Below are positions 26,392 to 35,915 of a DNA stretch of 64,000 nt, one piece after another (the stretch's first letter is position 1; every line of letters starts with the position of its first letter). A program made the position numbers and the translations under genes. The notes beneath the pieces are model-generated. The model was not told where the DNA came from, searched no databases, and saw only the letters and a program-made list of their open reading frames with translations. Source of the stretch: Pseudonocardia ammonioxydans (lineage in GTDB: Bacteria; Actinomycetota; Actinomycetes; Mycobacteriales; Pseudonocardiaceae); contig NZ_FOUY01000003.1 in NCBI RefSeq assembly GCF_900115005.1, positions 1 to 64,000 on the forward strand. Direction: 5' to 3'.

Positions 26392-27861
26392 ATGCGCTCG
26401 CTGGAGGAGACCGCGATCTGGAGCGAGGGCGTCGAGGGGGTGGACGTCCCCGGGTACGACCGGGCCGGCGTGCGTCCCGGCATCGTCCACATCGGTGTGG
26501 GCGGGTTCCATCGCGCGCACCTGGCGATGTACGTCGACGCGTTGCTCACCGCGGGGGAGGCGCGTGACTGGGGGATCTGTGGGGTCGGCGTCCTGCCGGC
26601 CGACGACCGGATGCGCGACGTGCTGCGCGCGCAGGACGGTCTGTACACACTGGTCCGCAAGGAGGCCGACGGGTCGCTCTCGCCGCGCGTCGTCGGGTCC
26701 CTCGTGGACTACCTCTACGCCCCGGACGACCCGCAGGCGGTGATCGAGCGGATCGCCGACCCGGCCACCCGGATCGTCTCGCTCACGATCACCGAGGGCG
26801 GCTACGCGATCGACCAGAAGACCGGCGAGTTCGACGCGGAGTTCGCCGGCATCGCCGACGACCTGGCCGCCGACGTCCCGACCGGCGCGTTCGGCCTGGT
26901 GGTCGCCGGGCTGGCGCTGCGCCGCGAGCGCGGCACCGGCCCGCTGACGATCATGAGCTGCGACAACATGCAGGGCAACGGCGACGTGGCCCGCCGGGTG
27001 TTCACCGGCTACGCCCAGCTGCGCGACGCCGACCTCGGCGTCTGGGTCGCGCAGAACGTCACCTTCCCGAACTCCATGGTGGACCGGATCACCCCGGCCA
27101 CCGCCGACTCCGACCGCGAGGCCCTCGCCGAGCGGTTCGGCCTGCACGACGGCTGGCCGGTGGTCTGCGAGCCGTTCACCCAGTGGGTGCTCGAGGACGA
27201 CTTCGCCGCCGGACGCCCGGAGTTCGAACGGGTGGGCGTGCAGGTCGTCGACGACGTGGTGCCCTACGAGTTCATGAAGCTGCGCCTGCTCAACGCCACC
27301 CACCAGGCGCTGGGCTACCTGGGGTACCTGGCCGGGCACCGGTACGTGCACGAGGTCGCCCAGGACCCGACGTTCGCGTCGTTCCTGCGCGGCTACATGA
27401 ACGACGAGGCCACGCCCACCCTGCGTCCGGTGCCCGGCATCGACCTCGACGCCTACAAGGACACGCTGATCGAGCGCTTCGCCAACCCGGGCGTGGCCGA
27501 CACCCTGATGCGGATCAACTTCGGCAGCTCCGACCGGATCTCGATCTTCCTGCTGCCGGTCGTGCGGGAGCAGCTGGCCGCCGGCGGGCCGGTCGACCGC
27601 GCCGCCGCCGTCGTCGCCGGGTGGTGCCGCTACGCCGAGGGCACCGACGAGCAGGGGCAGCCGGTCGCGCAGCAGGACCGGCTGGCCGACGAGCTGACCG
27701 CGCTGGCGCGCCGGGAGCGCGAGGAGCCGCTGGCGTTCCTGCGCCACCGGCCGGTCTTCGGCGACCTGGCCGACGACGAGCGCTTCGCCGGGGCGTTCCG
27801 GCGCGCACTGGAGTCGCTCTACACGCGGGGCGCCGCCCCGACCGTCGCCGACCTCGCCTGA
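26392..27861 (+). CDS. Mannitol dehydrogenase family protein (polyol dehydrogenase)
   Basis: NAD-dependent long-chain polyol or hexuronate dehydrogenase of ~489 residues. Visible: [21 protein letters not shown] (N-terminal Rossmann), [17 protein letters not shown] near residue 185, [13 protein letters not shown], and the catalytic helix [19 protein letters not shown] 26392 is chosen because GGGAG lies just before it; an in-frame ATG 12 bp earlier is possible. It is divergent from the carnitine-type operon across the palindrome, so co-regulation is possible, but a role in carnitine use is not evident. Likely substrates: mannitol, arabinitol or fructuronate. Confidence 0.9.
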   Translation: MRSLEETAIWSEGVEGVDVPGYDRAGVRPGIVHIGVGGFHRAHLAMYVDALLTAGEARDWGICGVGVLPADDRMRDVLRAQDGLYTLVRKEADGSLSPRVVGSLVDYLYAPDDPQAVIERIADPATRIVSLTITEGGYAIDQKTGEFDAEFAGIADDLAADVPTGAFGLVVAGLALRRERGTGPLTIMSCDNMQGNGDVARRVFTGYAQLRDADLGVWVAQNVTFPNSMVDRITPATADSDREALAERFGLHDGWPVVCEPFTQWVLEDDFAAGRPEFERVGVQVVDDVVPYEFMKLRLLNATHQALGYLGYLAGHRYVHEVAQDPTFASFLRGYMNDEATPTLRPVPGIDLDAYKDTLIERFANPGVADTLMRINFGSSDRISIFLLPVVREQLAAGGPVDRAAAVVAGWCRYAEGTDEQGQPVAQQDRLADELTALARREREEPLAFLRHRPVFGDLADDERFAGAFRRALESLYTRGAAPTVADLA

Positions 27862-27886
27862 CTGACTGTCGTCGCCGGCCGTCGTC

Positions 27887-28723
27887 TCACCCGTCCCGGT
27901 GCGCGGCGCCGGGCCGGTGGCGGTGCAGCTCCACGGGGTCGTGCGCGCAGATGATGTCGATCTCGCCGCTGTGCTCGACGGCGAGCTGCTGCAGGCGCTG
28001 CTGGTTGCGCACCCGGGTGGCCCGGTCGGTGTCCACACTCGCCTGGAAGGCGCGCAACCCGGGTGGGGCACTCGGGGCCGGGGCCAGCTGCCGGTGGGAG
28101 AAGTACGCGTCACCGGCGTGGAGCAGCCAGCGGTCGCCGGTGTCCACGGCGACGCCGGCGTGGCCCACGGTGTGCCCGGGCAGGGGCAGCAGCAGGATCT
28201 CCTCGGGGAGCCCCTGCAGGCTCCGGACGGCGTCGAAACCGAACCAGCGCTCCCCGGCGGGCTGGTCGTAGCCGACCCAGTCCGGTCTGTGCGCCCAGTG
28301 CACCGGGCGGTAGCGCACGGGCGCCCGGCGCCCGGTGGCCGCCCGCAGCTCGGGGCCGTGGACGTGTACCCGTGCCCGCGGGAAGTCGCGCAGGCCACCG
28401 GCGTGGTCGAGGTCGAGGTGGGTCAGCACGACGTGACGCACGTCGGCGGGGTCGAACCCGAGCCGCGACACCTGCGCCACGGCCGTCTCCGCCCGGTCGA
28501 GGACCGGAGCGGTGATCATCCGGAACGGTCGCGGCAGGGACGAGCGGGGATCGTCGACATCGGACGTGCCGAGTCCGGTGTCGACCAGCACGAGGCCCTG
28601 CGGGGTCTCGACGAGCAGGCAGTGACAGACCATCTCGGCCCGGCGCAGCAGGCCGGGGGAGGCGTCGACCAGCCGGCCGCCGAACGGGCGCATGGTGCCG
28701 CAGTTGAGGTGGTGGACGCGCAT
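27887..28723 (-). CDS. MBL-fold metallo-hydrolase (AHL-lactonase-like)
   Basis: Zinc hydrolase of ~278 residues. Metal motif THLDLDHAGG (HxDxDH variant, ~100), then LPLPGHTVGHAGVAVD and a late HAGDAYF and CAHDPVE. The N-terminal MRVHHLNCGTMRP and the domain order resemble N-acyl-homoserine-lactone lactonases and related lactonases, with the first His of HxHxDH present. ATG 28723 is preferred: GGAAGAG precedes it; a GTG two codons earlier is possible. It is a single-gene unit convergent with the dehydrogenase gene. Quorum-quenching activity is a possibility, not a claim. Confidence 0.85.
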   Translation of the reverse strand: MRVHHLNCGTMRPFGGRLVDASPGLLRRAEMVCHCLLVETPQGLVLVDTGLGTSDVDDPRSSLPRPFRMITAPVLDRAETAVAQVSRLGFDPADVRHVVLTHLDLDHAGGLRDFPRARVHVHGPELRAATGRRAPVRYRPVHWAHRPDWVGYDQPAGERWFGFDAVRSLQGLPEEILLLPLPGHTVGHAGVAVDTGDRWLLHAGDAYFSHRQLAPAPSAPPGLRAFQASVDTDRATRVRNQQRLQQLAVEHSGEIDIICAHDPVELHRHRPGAAHRDG

Positions 28724-28824
28724 CGGCACTCTTCCTTCTCGATCGGGGAGCGGGCGTGCGATGAATTGTGCGGCCCCGGCCGGTCGGAGCTGCAGGAGTC
28801 CACCCCGGAGCGAGGAGGAACATC

Positions 28825-29370
28825 ATGGGCACCATCGACGTGCACGAGTTCATGAGTCTCGACGGCGTCGTCGAGGACCCGTCGTGGACCGCCGAGTACG
28901 GCTTCACCGACGCGATGGGCGCGGCCATCGGGAAGCTGTGCGACCAGGCGATCCTGCTGGGCCGGACCACCTACGACGGGTTCTACCCGGCGTGGTCGGC
29001 GCGCGGGCACGACGTCGAGTCCGGCGGCGCGTTCTTCAACGGCGCACCCAAGCACGTCGTCACCTCGACCCTGGCCGACCCGCTGGAGTGGGAGAACGCG
29101 ACCGTGCTCGGGCCCTACGACCCGGCGCGGATCCAGCAGCTCAAGGACTCCGTCGACGGCGGGATCTACGTCAGCGGCAGCGTCACGCTGGTGCGTGCCC
29201 TGCTGGCCGACGGCCTGGTCGACACGCTCAACCTGTTCGTCTACCCGGTGACGCGGGGGACGGGACTGCGGCTGTTCGACGGGGGGCAGCGGGTCGGGCT
29301 GCGGCTGCTGGAGTCCGAGGCCTACGAGAACGGCGTCGTGCGGACCACCTACGGGCCGCCGGCGCCCTGA
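28825..29370 (+). CDS. Dihydrofolate reductase family protein (RibD C-terminal-like)
   Basis: A 181-residue NAD(P)H-dependent reductase fold: MGTIDVHEFMSLDGVVEDP start, then AILLGRTTYDGFYPAW and GGIYVSGSVTLVRALLADGLVDTLNLFVYPVTRGTGLRLFD. Such stand-alone RibD_C/DHFR-like proteins are common in actinobacteria and their substrates are mostly unknown. GAGGAGGAA lies 6-7 nt before ATG 28825. The 3' end overlaps the converging TetR gene by 22 bp. Confidence 0.88.
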   Translation: MGTIDVHEFMSLDGVVEDPSWTAEYGFTDAMGAAIGKLCDQAILLGRTTYDGFYPAWSARGHDVESGGAFFNGAPKHVVTSTLADPLEWENATVLGPYDPARIQQLKDSVDGGIYVSGSVTLVRALLADGLVDTLNLFVYPVTRGTGLRLFDGGQRVGLRLLESEAYENGVVRTTYGPPAP

Positions 29371-30014
29371 CCGGGCGGCGGTAGCGAGGCGAAGGCGTCC
29401 CGAGCCCGCACGAGCACGTCGTCGTGGACGGCGCGCGGATCCGGACCGGCCGGGTCGGCCAGCCACGCCGAGATCGCCACCTGCAGGACGGCCATCGCGG
29501 CCGCGGCCGCGACCCGGTGGTCCAGCGCGGGGACGGTGGCGCCTTCCCGGGCGGCGAGGCCGAGTGCCAGCGCGTCCTCGACGGCACGACCGACGTGGGC
29601 GATCCGCCCGTGCAGCTCCGGGTGTGCCCGCAGCAGCTCCAGCTGCCGGTGCCAGATCGGGCTGGTCGTGAGCGCCGCGGCGAGCTCGCCGACCACGGCC
29701 GTCGCCGCGGCGAGCGGCGATCCGCCCGCCCGGTCGCGTACCTCGCCGGTCAGCTCCGCCAGCGCGGCGCCGTCCCAGTCGAACAGCACGGCGTCCTTGG
29801 ACGGGAAGTGGTTGAAGAACGTCCGCGGGGCGATGTCGACGTCGGCGCAGATCTCCTCCACGGTGAACGCGGCCGGCCCCTGGACCCGGGCCCGTTCGAG
29901 GGCCGCGGAGCGCAGCGCCCGGCGGGTGCGCAGCTTCTTGCGTTCCCGCCGGCCCGGGCACTCCCGGTCCTGCCCGGCGTCGTCGGCGGCGACCGTGACG
30001 TCGGTGGCGATCAT
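29349..30014 (-). CDS. TetR/AcrR family transcriptional regulator
   Basis: A 221-residue regulator: DNA-binding domain at ~22-75 (RRERKKLRTRRALRSAALERARVQGPAAFTVEEICADVDIAPRTFFNHFPSKDAVL) followed by a helical ligand domain. AAGGAGAGG precedes ATG 30014. It is divergent from the ABC-2-like membrane protein gene, so that gene is the likely target. A short palindrome in between (30052-30064) is a candidate operator. Confidence 0.9.
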   Translation of the reverse strand: MIATDVTVAADDAGQDRECPGRRERKKLRTRRALRSAALERARVQGPAAFTVEEICADVDIAPRTFFNHFPSKDAVLFDWDGAALAELTGEVRDRAGGSPLAAATAVVGELAAALTTSPIWHRQLELLRAHPELHGRIAHVGRAVEDALALGLAAREGATVPALDHRVAAAAAMAVLQVAISAWLADPAGPDPRAVHDDVLVRARDAFASLPPPGQGAGGP

Positions 30015-30051
30015 GGTGAGCCACCTCTCCTTCGTGCGGGGAGTGCAGATG

Positions 30052-30064
30052 TGCAGTCCCTGCA
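30052..30064. promoter_or_regulatory. Inverted repeat TGCAG-TCC-CTGCA, candidate TetR operator
   Basis: Perfect 5-bp arms in the 136-bp divergent spacer between the TetR gene and the membrane transporter gene, with further GTGCAG/GTATGTGC elements flanking. Position suggests autoregulation and control of the transporter. Confidence 0.4.
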
Positions 30065-30150
30065 GTATGTGCGTAAGGTCGTGAGCACAGCAAACTATTG
30101 CGCGGCGTAACCTCTGCGGTGCGTCGTCCGAGGTGTGTGCAGGAGGACGC

Positions 30151-31554
30151 GTGGCAGACGTCGACGAGCGGCCGGGCCGAGGCCGGACGGCGAAGGACCT
30201 GGCGCTGGCGTTGTGGTTCCCGGCGTTCTTCGTCCTCGGGTTCATGCTCTTCTACCTGCTGCCCTTCCACGCCCCCGCGCCACACGACATCCCGGTCGCC
30301 GTGGTCGGGGAGCAGGCCGCGGTGGCCGTCGGCGACGAGCTCGCCACGGCGGTGCCGGGCGGGTTCGACGTCACCTCGATCGCCGCGGCCGACGACATCC
30401 GGCAGGCGGTGTTCGAGCGGGACGTGGTCGCCGGCTACGACCCCGGGACGCACACCCTCTTCGTGGCCAAGGCCGACGGGATGCAGCTGGTGCAGATCCT
30501 GCAGGGGATCTTCGCGCCGCTCTCGACGGCGGGCGGCGCACCGCTGCAGGTCGTCGACCTCGCGCCGACCGCGCCCGGGGACGGGTTCGGCACGTCGCTG
30601 TTCTACATCGCGATGGCCTGGAACATCTCCGGCTACATCGCGGTCATGATGATGATGCAGGCGGTGACGCTGTCCCGGCGCACCAAGCTGCTGGCGCTGG
30701 CCGGCTTCGGCGCCGGTGCCGCCGTCGTCTGCTGGGTGATCGGGACGTCGATCTCGGCCATCCCGTTCCACCCCGCGGTGCTGCTCGTCGGCTTCCTGCT
30801 CTCGCAGGCCGTGGCGTGGACGACGTACGGGATGGCGCCGTTCGTGCGGCGCGCGCTGCCCGGTGTGGCGATGGGGATGTTCGTGCTGCTGTCGATCCCG
30901 TCGTCGGGCGGCGCGATCCCGAAGGAGATGGTGCCCGGGTTCTTCCAGGCGCTGCACCACGTCATGCCGCTCGGCCAGGCGGTCGACGCGGCCCGCGGGA
31001 TCCTGTACTTCGAGGGCACCGCGGTCACCGGCCCGATCCTGGGTCTGCTCGCCTGGTGGGCGTTCGGCGCGGTGCTGGTCGCGCTCGGTGCCCGCCGGGA
31101 GCGGCGTGCCGCCGACACCGCCCCGGCCGAGGACTCCGGGCAGGAGTCGGAGCAGGAGCTGGAACGCCGGATCGCCGAGGCCGTCGCCGACGAGGCCGCG
31201 GTCGGCGGCGCGCACCCGGACTCCCTCGCCGACGCCCGGCTGCTGGCCCACCCGGTGCCGACGCTGATCGGGCGCATCACCGACGCCCGCGGCTGCCCGG
31301 TCCCGCGGGCCCGGGTCACCGTGGTGGACGGCGCCGGTGCGCAGGTCGACGTCGCCGCCGGGTCCGAGGACGGCCGGTTCGCGGTCCGCGGGCGGGACGG
31401 CGAGTGGGTCACCGTGCTGGTCTCCGCGCCCGGGTTCGACCCGGTGTCACAGCGGCTGCGCCTGGACAGCCCGGTCGCGCACCGCAGCTTCCTGCTGGGG
31501 GTGCCGCCCGAGCGGGCCGGTGCCCGGGCCCCGGTGCCGGCGTCGACCGCGTGA
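30151..31554 (+). CDS. ABC-2/YhgE-type membrane protein with a C-terminal carboxypeptidase-regulatory-like domain
   Basis: A ~467-residue integral membrane protein: N-terminal membrane segment at ~18-40 (FPAFFVLGFMLFYLLPF), a ~130-residue extracytoplasmic loop and then five or so membrane segments (~150-330) in the ABC-2 permease arrangement (MAWNISGYIAVMMMMQAVT; LVGFLLSQAVAWTTYGM). After an acidic linker it ends in a beta-sandwich-like domain (IGRITDARGCPVPRARVTVVDGAG...GRFAVRG), as in CarboxypepD_reg proteins. GTG 30151 follows AGGAGG. No ATPase gene is adjacent. Control by the divergent TetR gene suggests drug or lipid export, but the substrate is unknown. Confidence 0.8.
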   Translation: MADVDERPGRGRTAKDLALALWFPAFFVLGFMLFYLLPFHAPAPHDIPVAVVGEQAAVAVGDELATAVPGGFDVTSIAAADDIRQAVFERDVVAGYDPGTHTLFVAKADGMQLVQILQGIFAPLSTAGGAPLQVVDLAPTAPGDGFGTSLFYIAMAWNISGYIAVMMMMQAVTLSRRTKLLALAGFGAGAAVVCWVIGTSISAIPFHPAVLLVGFLLSQAVAWTTYGMAPFVRRALPGVAMGMFVLLSIPSSGGAIPKEMVPGFFQALHHVMPLGQAVDAARGILYFEGTAVTGPILGLLAWWAFGAVLVALGARRERRAADTAPAEDSGQESEQELERRIAEAVADEAAVGGAHPDSLADARLLAHPVPTLIGRITDARGCPVPRARVTVVDGAGAQVDVAAGSEDGRFAVRGRDGEWVTVLVSAPGFDPVSQRLRLDSPVAHRSFLLGVPPERAGARAPVPASTA

Positions 31555-31560
31555 GACGCC

Positions 31561-32304
31561 CTACCCGTGCTGTCCGGGATCCGTGCCGGTCCGCTCATCC
31601 GGTGCGGGCCGCGCCGGGACCACCGCGAACAGGTCCACCAGCCGGTCCCACCGGGTGCGGTGCCCGGGCGGGAAGCGGCGCAGCGCCCGGCGGGACCGCC
31701 GCGACCCGGGCCGGTAGAACCGGCGCGCCCAGTACGAGCCCGGACGCGCGAGGCGCACCGCGCCGACGAGCGCGACCACCGGCACCAGCACCCCGATCAG
31801 ACCCAGCACGATCCGTCCCTTGAGGATCGCCAGCACGGCGACGACCAGCCCGGCGGTCACCGTGATCGCCACCGTCCACGACGGTGAGCCCGGGGCGTCC
31901 CCGATCGGGTCGGCCCCGAGCACCAGCGCCGTGCCGAGCACCCCGGCGACCAGGACGGCGTCGACCGACCGGCGGCCCTCCGGGCTCCAGTAGACGTCGT
32001 CGAGCCGCAGCCACAGCGCGAACTCGTCGAGGGTCAGTGCCGCGCCGATGCCGAACAGGACGGCGAGCACGACGTCGGCGGGTGGTCCCGGCCGCCAGGT
32101 GAACTCGGCCGCGCCGGCCACCAGCAGCAGGAAGATCCCGTACACTTGGTGGTGGACGTGCACCCCGCCGACACTGGTGTCGCGGAACGGCCCGCGCCCG
32201 AGCCGGATCGCGCGGGTGACCAGCCGGGTCGCGACGAAGGTGACCAGGTAGGCGACCAGCATCCACAGCGGCAGCAGCCGGATGCCGGTCGCCTCGAGGG
32301 TCAT
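31561..32304 (-). CDS. Integral membrane protein, conserved in actinobacteria, function unknown
   Basis: A 247-residue protein with about six membrane spans. Two charged stretches stand out: GGVHVHHQVYGIFLLL after the first helix (histidine cluster) and DEFALWLRLDDVYWSPEGRRSVDA between helices 3 and 4. The C-terminal ~50 residues are Arg-rich and cytoplasmic (RRFYRPGSRRSRRALRRFPPGH). Similar proteins occur across actinobacteria without assigned function. It converges on the ABC-2-like gene with a 6-bp gap and is followed upstream by ppgK on the same strand (9-bp gap). Confidence 0.8.
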   Translation of the reverse strand: MTLEATGIRLLPLWMLVAYLVTFVATRLVTRAIRLGRGPFRDTSVGGVHVHHQVYGIFLLLVAGAAEFTWRPGPPADVVLAVLFGIGAALTLDEFALWLRLDDVYWSPEGRRSVDAVLVAGVLGTALVLGADPIGDAPGSPSWTVAITVTAGLVVAVLAILKGRIVLGLIGVLVPVVALVGAVRLARPGSYWARRFYRPGSRRSRRALRRFPPGHRTRWDRLVDLFAVVPARPAPDERTGTDPGQHG

Positions 32305-32313
32305 CGCACGCGG

Positions 32314-33060
32314 TCAGCCGTGCGCGAGCAGCGCGGCGCCGATGATCCCCGCCTCGTTGAGCAGTTTCGCCGGGACCATCGGGGTCCGGGTGTGCACGTG
32401 CGGGGACCACTTGTCGAACTTCTTGCTGACCCCGCCGCCGACGATGATCAGGTCCGGCCACAGCAGGTTCTCGACGTGGGTGAAGTAGCGGGTCAGTCGC
32501 TCGCCCCACTGTGCCCAGTCGAGGTCCTCGCGGTCGCGGGCGGAGTCCGCGGCGCGGGTCTCGGCGTCGTGGCCGTCGAGCTCGAGGTGCCCGAACTCGG
32601 TGTTGGGCACCAGGTGCCCGTCGACGATCAGCGCGGTCCCGATACCGGTGCCGAGGGTCGCGAGCAGCACCACCCCGGCGCGGGCCCCTGCGGCACCGAA
32701 CTCGGCCTCGGCGACCCCGGCGGCGTCGGCGTCGTTGACCACCAGACCGTCCCGGCCGGTGATCTTGCGCAGCACGGCGGCGGCGTCGCAGTCGACCCAG
32801 GAGGGGTCCACGTTCGCTGCGGTGCGGGTCACCCCGTGCTGGACGACGGCCGGGAACGTGCAGCCGAACGACCCCTTCCAGCCGAACTGATCGAGGATCT
32901 GCGCGACGGTGTCCGCGACCGCCTCCGGGGTCGACGGCTGCGGGGTCGGGATCCGCACCCGGTCCTCGGCCAGCTTCCCCCGGGCCAGGTCGACGGGGGC
33001 TCCCTTGATCCCCGACCCGCCGATGTCGATGCCGAAACCGAGTGCGTGTTTCCTGCTCAC
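32314..33060 (-). CDS. ppgK: Polyphosphate glucokinase
   Basis: Phosphorylates glucose to glucose-6-phosphate using polyphosphate (or ATP) in the cytosol. The 248-residue ROK-fold protein shows [18 protein letters not shown] at the N-terminus, [26 protein letters not shown] (polyphosphate/ATP-binding glycine motif), [12 protein letters not shown] (ROK HExGH-equivalent region) and [16 protein letters not shown]. The size matches actinobacterial PpgK. It lies 13 bp downstream of phosphoglucomutase on the same strand, so glucose-6-phosphate and glucose-1-phosphate interconversion are genetically linked. Confidence 0.95.
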   Translation of the reverse strand: MSRKHALGFGIDIGGSGIKGAPVDLARGKLAEDRVRIPTPQPSTPEAVADTVAQILDQFGWKGSFGCTFPAVVQHGVTRTAANVDPSWVDCDAAAVLRKITGRDGLVVNDADAAGVAEAEFGAAGARAGVVLLATLGTGIGTALIVDGHLVPNTEFGHLELDGHDAETRAADSARDREDLDWAQWGERLTRYFTHVENLLWPDLIIVGGGVSKKFDKWSPHVHTRTPMVPAKLLNEAGIIGAALLAHG

Positions 33061-33073
33061 GGCGCCGATCCTG

Positions 33074-34717
33074 TCAGGAACCGAGTGCGGCGGCGACCAC
33101 GTCGCGCGCCTGCGACTGGATCAGCGTGAGGTGGTCGGCGCCGCGGAAGCTCTCGGCGTAGACCTTGTAGACGTCCTCGGTGCCGGACGGGCGCGCCGCG
33201 AACCAGCCCGCCTCGGTGACGACCTTGAGCCCGCCGATGGGCGCGTCGTTGCCGGGTGCCCGGGTCAGCTTCGCGGTGATCGGGTCGCCGGCCAGCTCGG
33301 TCGCGGTGACCGCGGACGCGTCCAGCTTCGACAGGGCCGCCTTGTCCTCGCGGGAGCAGGCGACGTCGGTACGGGCGTAGGCGGGCTCGCCGAAACGACC
33401 GGTCAGATCCCGGTAGTGCTCCGACGGTGTCCGGCCGGTCACGGCGGTGATCTCCGAGGCGAGCAGCGCCAGGAGCAGCCCGTCCTTGTCGGTGCTCCAG
33501 GGCGAGCCGTCACGGCGCAGGAACGACGCGCCCGCGCTCTCCTCCCCGCCGAACCCGATCTCACCGGAGCGCAGGCCTGGCACGAACCACTTGAAGCCGA
33601 CCGGCACCTCGACCAGCGTCCGCCCGAGGTCGGCGGCCACCCGGTCGATCATCGACGAGCTGACGGCGGTCTTGCCGATGCCGGCGGTGGCCGGCCAGCC
33701 GGGGCGGTGTGCGTAGAGGTAGCCGATCGCGACGGCCAGGTAGTGGTTCGGGTTCATCAGCCCGCCGTCGGCGGTGACGATGCCGTGCCGGTCCGCGTCG
33801 GCGTCGTTGCCGGTGGCGATGCGGAAGGGGGCCGGCACGGTGCTCATCCGTTCGCGCAGCAGGGCCATAGCGTGCGGCGATGAGCAGTCCATCCGGATCT
33901 TGCCGTCCCAGTCCAGTGGCATGAAGCCGAAGGCCGGGTCGACGTCGGGGTTCACGACGGTCAGGTCCAGGCCGTAGCGCTCTGCGATCGCGCCCCAGTA
34001 GTCGACCGACGCGCCGCCGAGCGGGTCCGCGCCGATGGTGACGCCGGCGTCCCGGATGGCGGCCATGTCGAGGACCTGGTCGAACTGGGCGACGTACTCG
34101 CCGAGGTAGTCGTAGCGGTGCGCGGCCGCGGCGTCGAACCCGCGGCGCCGCACCCCCTGCAGCCCGGCCTCCAGCAGCTCGTTCGCGCGGTTCGCGATCC
34201 AGGAGGTGGCCTCGGTCCCGGCCGGGCCGCCGTCCGGCGGGTTGTACTTGAAGCCGCCGTCGGCCGGCGGGTTGTGCGAGGGGGTGACGACGACGCCGTC
34301 GGCCGGGTGGGCCGGGCCGGTCGCGTTGGCGACGAGGATGGCGTGCGAGATCGCGGGGGTGGGGGTGAGCCCGTCCCGGGAGTCGATCACGACGTCGACG
34401 TCGTTGGCGGCGAACACCTCGGCGGCGGTGCGCCAGGCCGGCTCGGAGAGCGCGTGCGAGTCGCGGCCCAGGAACAGCGGCCCGTCGGTGCCCTGCGCGG
34501 CCCGGTACTCGACGATGGCCTGGCTGGTCGCGGCGATGTGGTCGTCGTTGAACGTGGCCGTCAGTGCCGAGCCGCGGTGGCCGGACGTGCCGAACGCGAC
34601 CCGTTGGACGTCGACCGAAGGATCGGGACGGGTGTCCCGGTACGCCGCGAGCAGCGCGGCCACGTCGACGAGGTCCTCGGGGCGGGCCGGGGTGCCGGCG
34701 CGCTCGTGCACGGACAT
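33074..34717 (-). CDS. pgm: Phosphoglucomutase (alpha-D-glucose phosphate-specific)
   Basis: Interconverts glucose-1-phosphate and glucose-6-phosphate, feeding glycogen, trehalose and UDP-glucose synthesis. In 547 residues: [12 protein letters not shown] near 41, phosphoserine loop [18 protein letters not shown], metal loop [12 protein letters not shown], sugar-binding [17 protein letters not shown], and the phosphate-binding [16 protein letters not shown] at the C-terminus. ATG 34717 follows GGAAGGAA at 8 nt. It is the first gene of the pair with ppgK and is divergent from the cobalamin-binding-type gene. Confidence 0.95.
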   Translation of the reverse strand: MSVHERAGTPARPEDLVDVAALLAAYRDTRPDPSVDVQRVAFGTSGHRGSALTATFNDDHIAATSQAIVEYRAAQGTDGPLFLGRDSHALSEPAWRTAAEVFAANDVDVVIDSRDGLTPTPAISHAILVANATGPAHPADGVVVTPSHNPPADGGFKYNPPDGGPAGTEATSWIANRANELLEAGLQGVRRRGFDAAAAHRYDYLGEYVAQFDQVLDMAAIRDAGVTIGADPLGGASVDYWGAIAERYGLDLTVVNPDVDPAFGFMPLDWDGKIRMDCSSPHAMALLRERMSTVPAPFRIATGNDADADRHGIVTADGGLMNPNHYLAVAIGYLYAHRPGWPATAGIGKTAVSSSMIDRVAADLGRTLVEVPVGFKWFVPGLRSGEIGFGGEESAGASFLRRDGSPWSTDKDGLLLALLASEITAVTGRTPSEHYRDLTGRFGEPAYARTDVACSREDKAALSKLDASAVTATELAGDPITAKLTRAPGNDAPIGGLKVVTEAGWFAARPSGTEDVYKVYAESFRGADHLTLIQSQARDVVAAALGS

Positions 34718-34855
34718 GCAGCGTTCCTTCCGTGGTGGATCGGATCCTGCACACACCCTGCCGCACCGCGGGTGCGGCCGCAGCCACGACCTGCTGGCGA
34801 GGCCTGCCTCGCCGCGCCCTGCTCGCGTGAGCGTCCCGGGTCCGGGGGTACCGCC

Positions 34856-34861
34856 TACGCT
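34856..34861 (+). promoter_or_regulatory. -10 element TACGCT, 7 nt before a GTG start (leaderless promoter)
   Basis: TACGCT followed by seven bases (CGGCTCC) and the GTG of the cobalamin-binding-type protein. Transcription should begin at or next to the start codon, and no ribosome site is present. The same layout precedes two other genes in this window. Confidence 0.55.
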
Positions 34862-34868
34862 CGGCTCC

Positions 34869-35750
34869 GTGCGCATCGCGTCGTTGCTGCCCGCGGGAAC
34901 CGAGATCGCCGGCAGGCTGGGGCTGGCCGACCGGCTGGTCGGGGTGACGTTCGAGTGTGACGACCCGGCCGGGGTCCGGGACCGGGTGCCGGTGGTCGTC
35001 GACACCGCCCTGCCGTCCGGCGCGACGCCCGCCGAGATCGACGCGATCGTGCGCCGGCGGGCCGCCGACGGGCTCCCGATGTACGAGCTCGACCGGGCGA
35101 CCCTCGCCGCCGGCGACCCCGACCTCATCCTCACCCAGGACCTGTGCGCGGTCTGCGCCCTGCCTGGGGCGACGGTCGCCCAGGCGCAGGAGACGATCGG
35201 CACCCGGGCCGAAGTGCTCTCGCTCAACCCGCAGCGGCTCCCGGACGTGCTGCAGATGATCACCGACGTCGGCGCCGCGGCCGGTGTGCCGCAGGTGGCT
35301 GCGACGCTGGTCGAGGACCTGTCCGGCCGGTTGGACGCCGTCGCCGCGGCGGTCCGGGGACGGCCGGCGCCGCGGGTGCTGGTCCTGGAGTGGACCGACC
35401 CGCCGTTCCTGCCGGGGCACTGGGTGCCCGACCTGGTCACCGCGGCCGGGGCGACGCCGGTCGCCGCCGATCCGGGCGGCCGGAGCGTCGCCGCGGACTG
35501 GGCGGACCTCGGCGACTGTGACGCGGTGCTGGTCGCGCCGTGCGGGTTCGGTCTGGACGACGCGGTGGCCCAGGCCCGCGCGGTACTGGACCGGCTGCCG
35601 TCCGGGGTGCCGGTGCACGCCGTCGACTCGGCGTCGTTCGTCGTGCGCGCCGGGCCGCGGCTGGTGGACGGGGTCGAGGCGATCGCGTCGGCGCTGCATC
35701 CGGACGCGGTCCCGGAACCGCCTGCCGGCCGGATCGTCCGGGTCCGGTAG
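34869..35750 (+). CDS. Cobalamin-binding-type (BtuF/helical backbone) protein lacking a signal peptide
   Basis: A 293-residue protein of the periplasmic-binding-protein fold of the vitamin B12/iron-chelate family: [30 protein letters not shown] at the N-terminus and [18 protein letters not shown] near residue 85. It begins at the first strand with no signal sequence, so it is probably cytoplasmic and not a transporter receptor; similar stand-alone proteins are annotated as cobalamin-binding proteins. GTG 34869 has a -10 box 7 nt upstream and no ribosome site, pointing to a leaderless mRNA. No transporter genes are adjacent. Confidence 0.85.
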   Translation: MRIASLLPAGTEIAGRLGLADRLVGVTFECDDPAGVRDRVPVVVDTALPSGATPAEIDAIVRRRAADGLPMYELDRATLAAGDPDLILTQDLCAVCALPGATVAQAQETIGTRAEVLSLNPQRLPDVLQMITDVGAAAGVPQVAATLVEDLSGRLDAVAAAVRGRPAPRVLVLEWTDPPFLPGHWVPDLVTAAGATPVAADPGGRSVAADWADLGDCDAVLVAPCGFGLDDAVAQARAVLDRLPSGVPVHAVDSASFVVRAGPRLVDGVEAIASALHPDAVPEPPAGRIVRVR

Positions 35751-35915
35751 CCGGGCGCAGAAGAACCGGCCGTGCTCCCCGGTTTCGGCCACCGTCCGCA
35801 CGCCGAGGCCAGATGTCACTCCGGCACCGGGGGAGAAGCCTCGTCGACCGCCGCCGTGACGCGGTGACGACACGGGGCCCGGAACACCACCGGTGCCGGC
35901 AGGCGGTGTCGAGGG

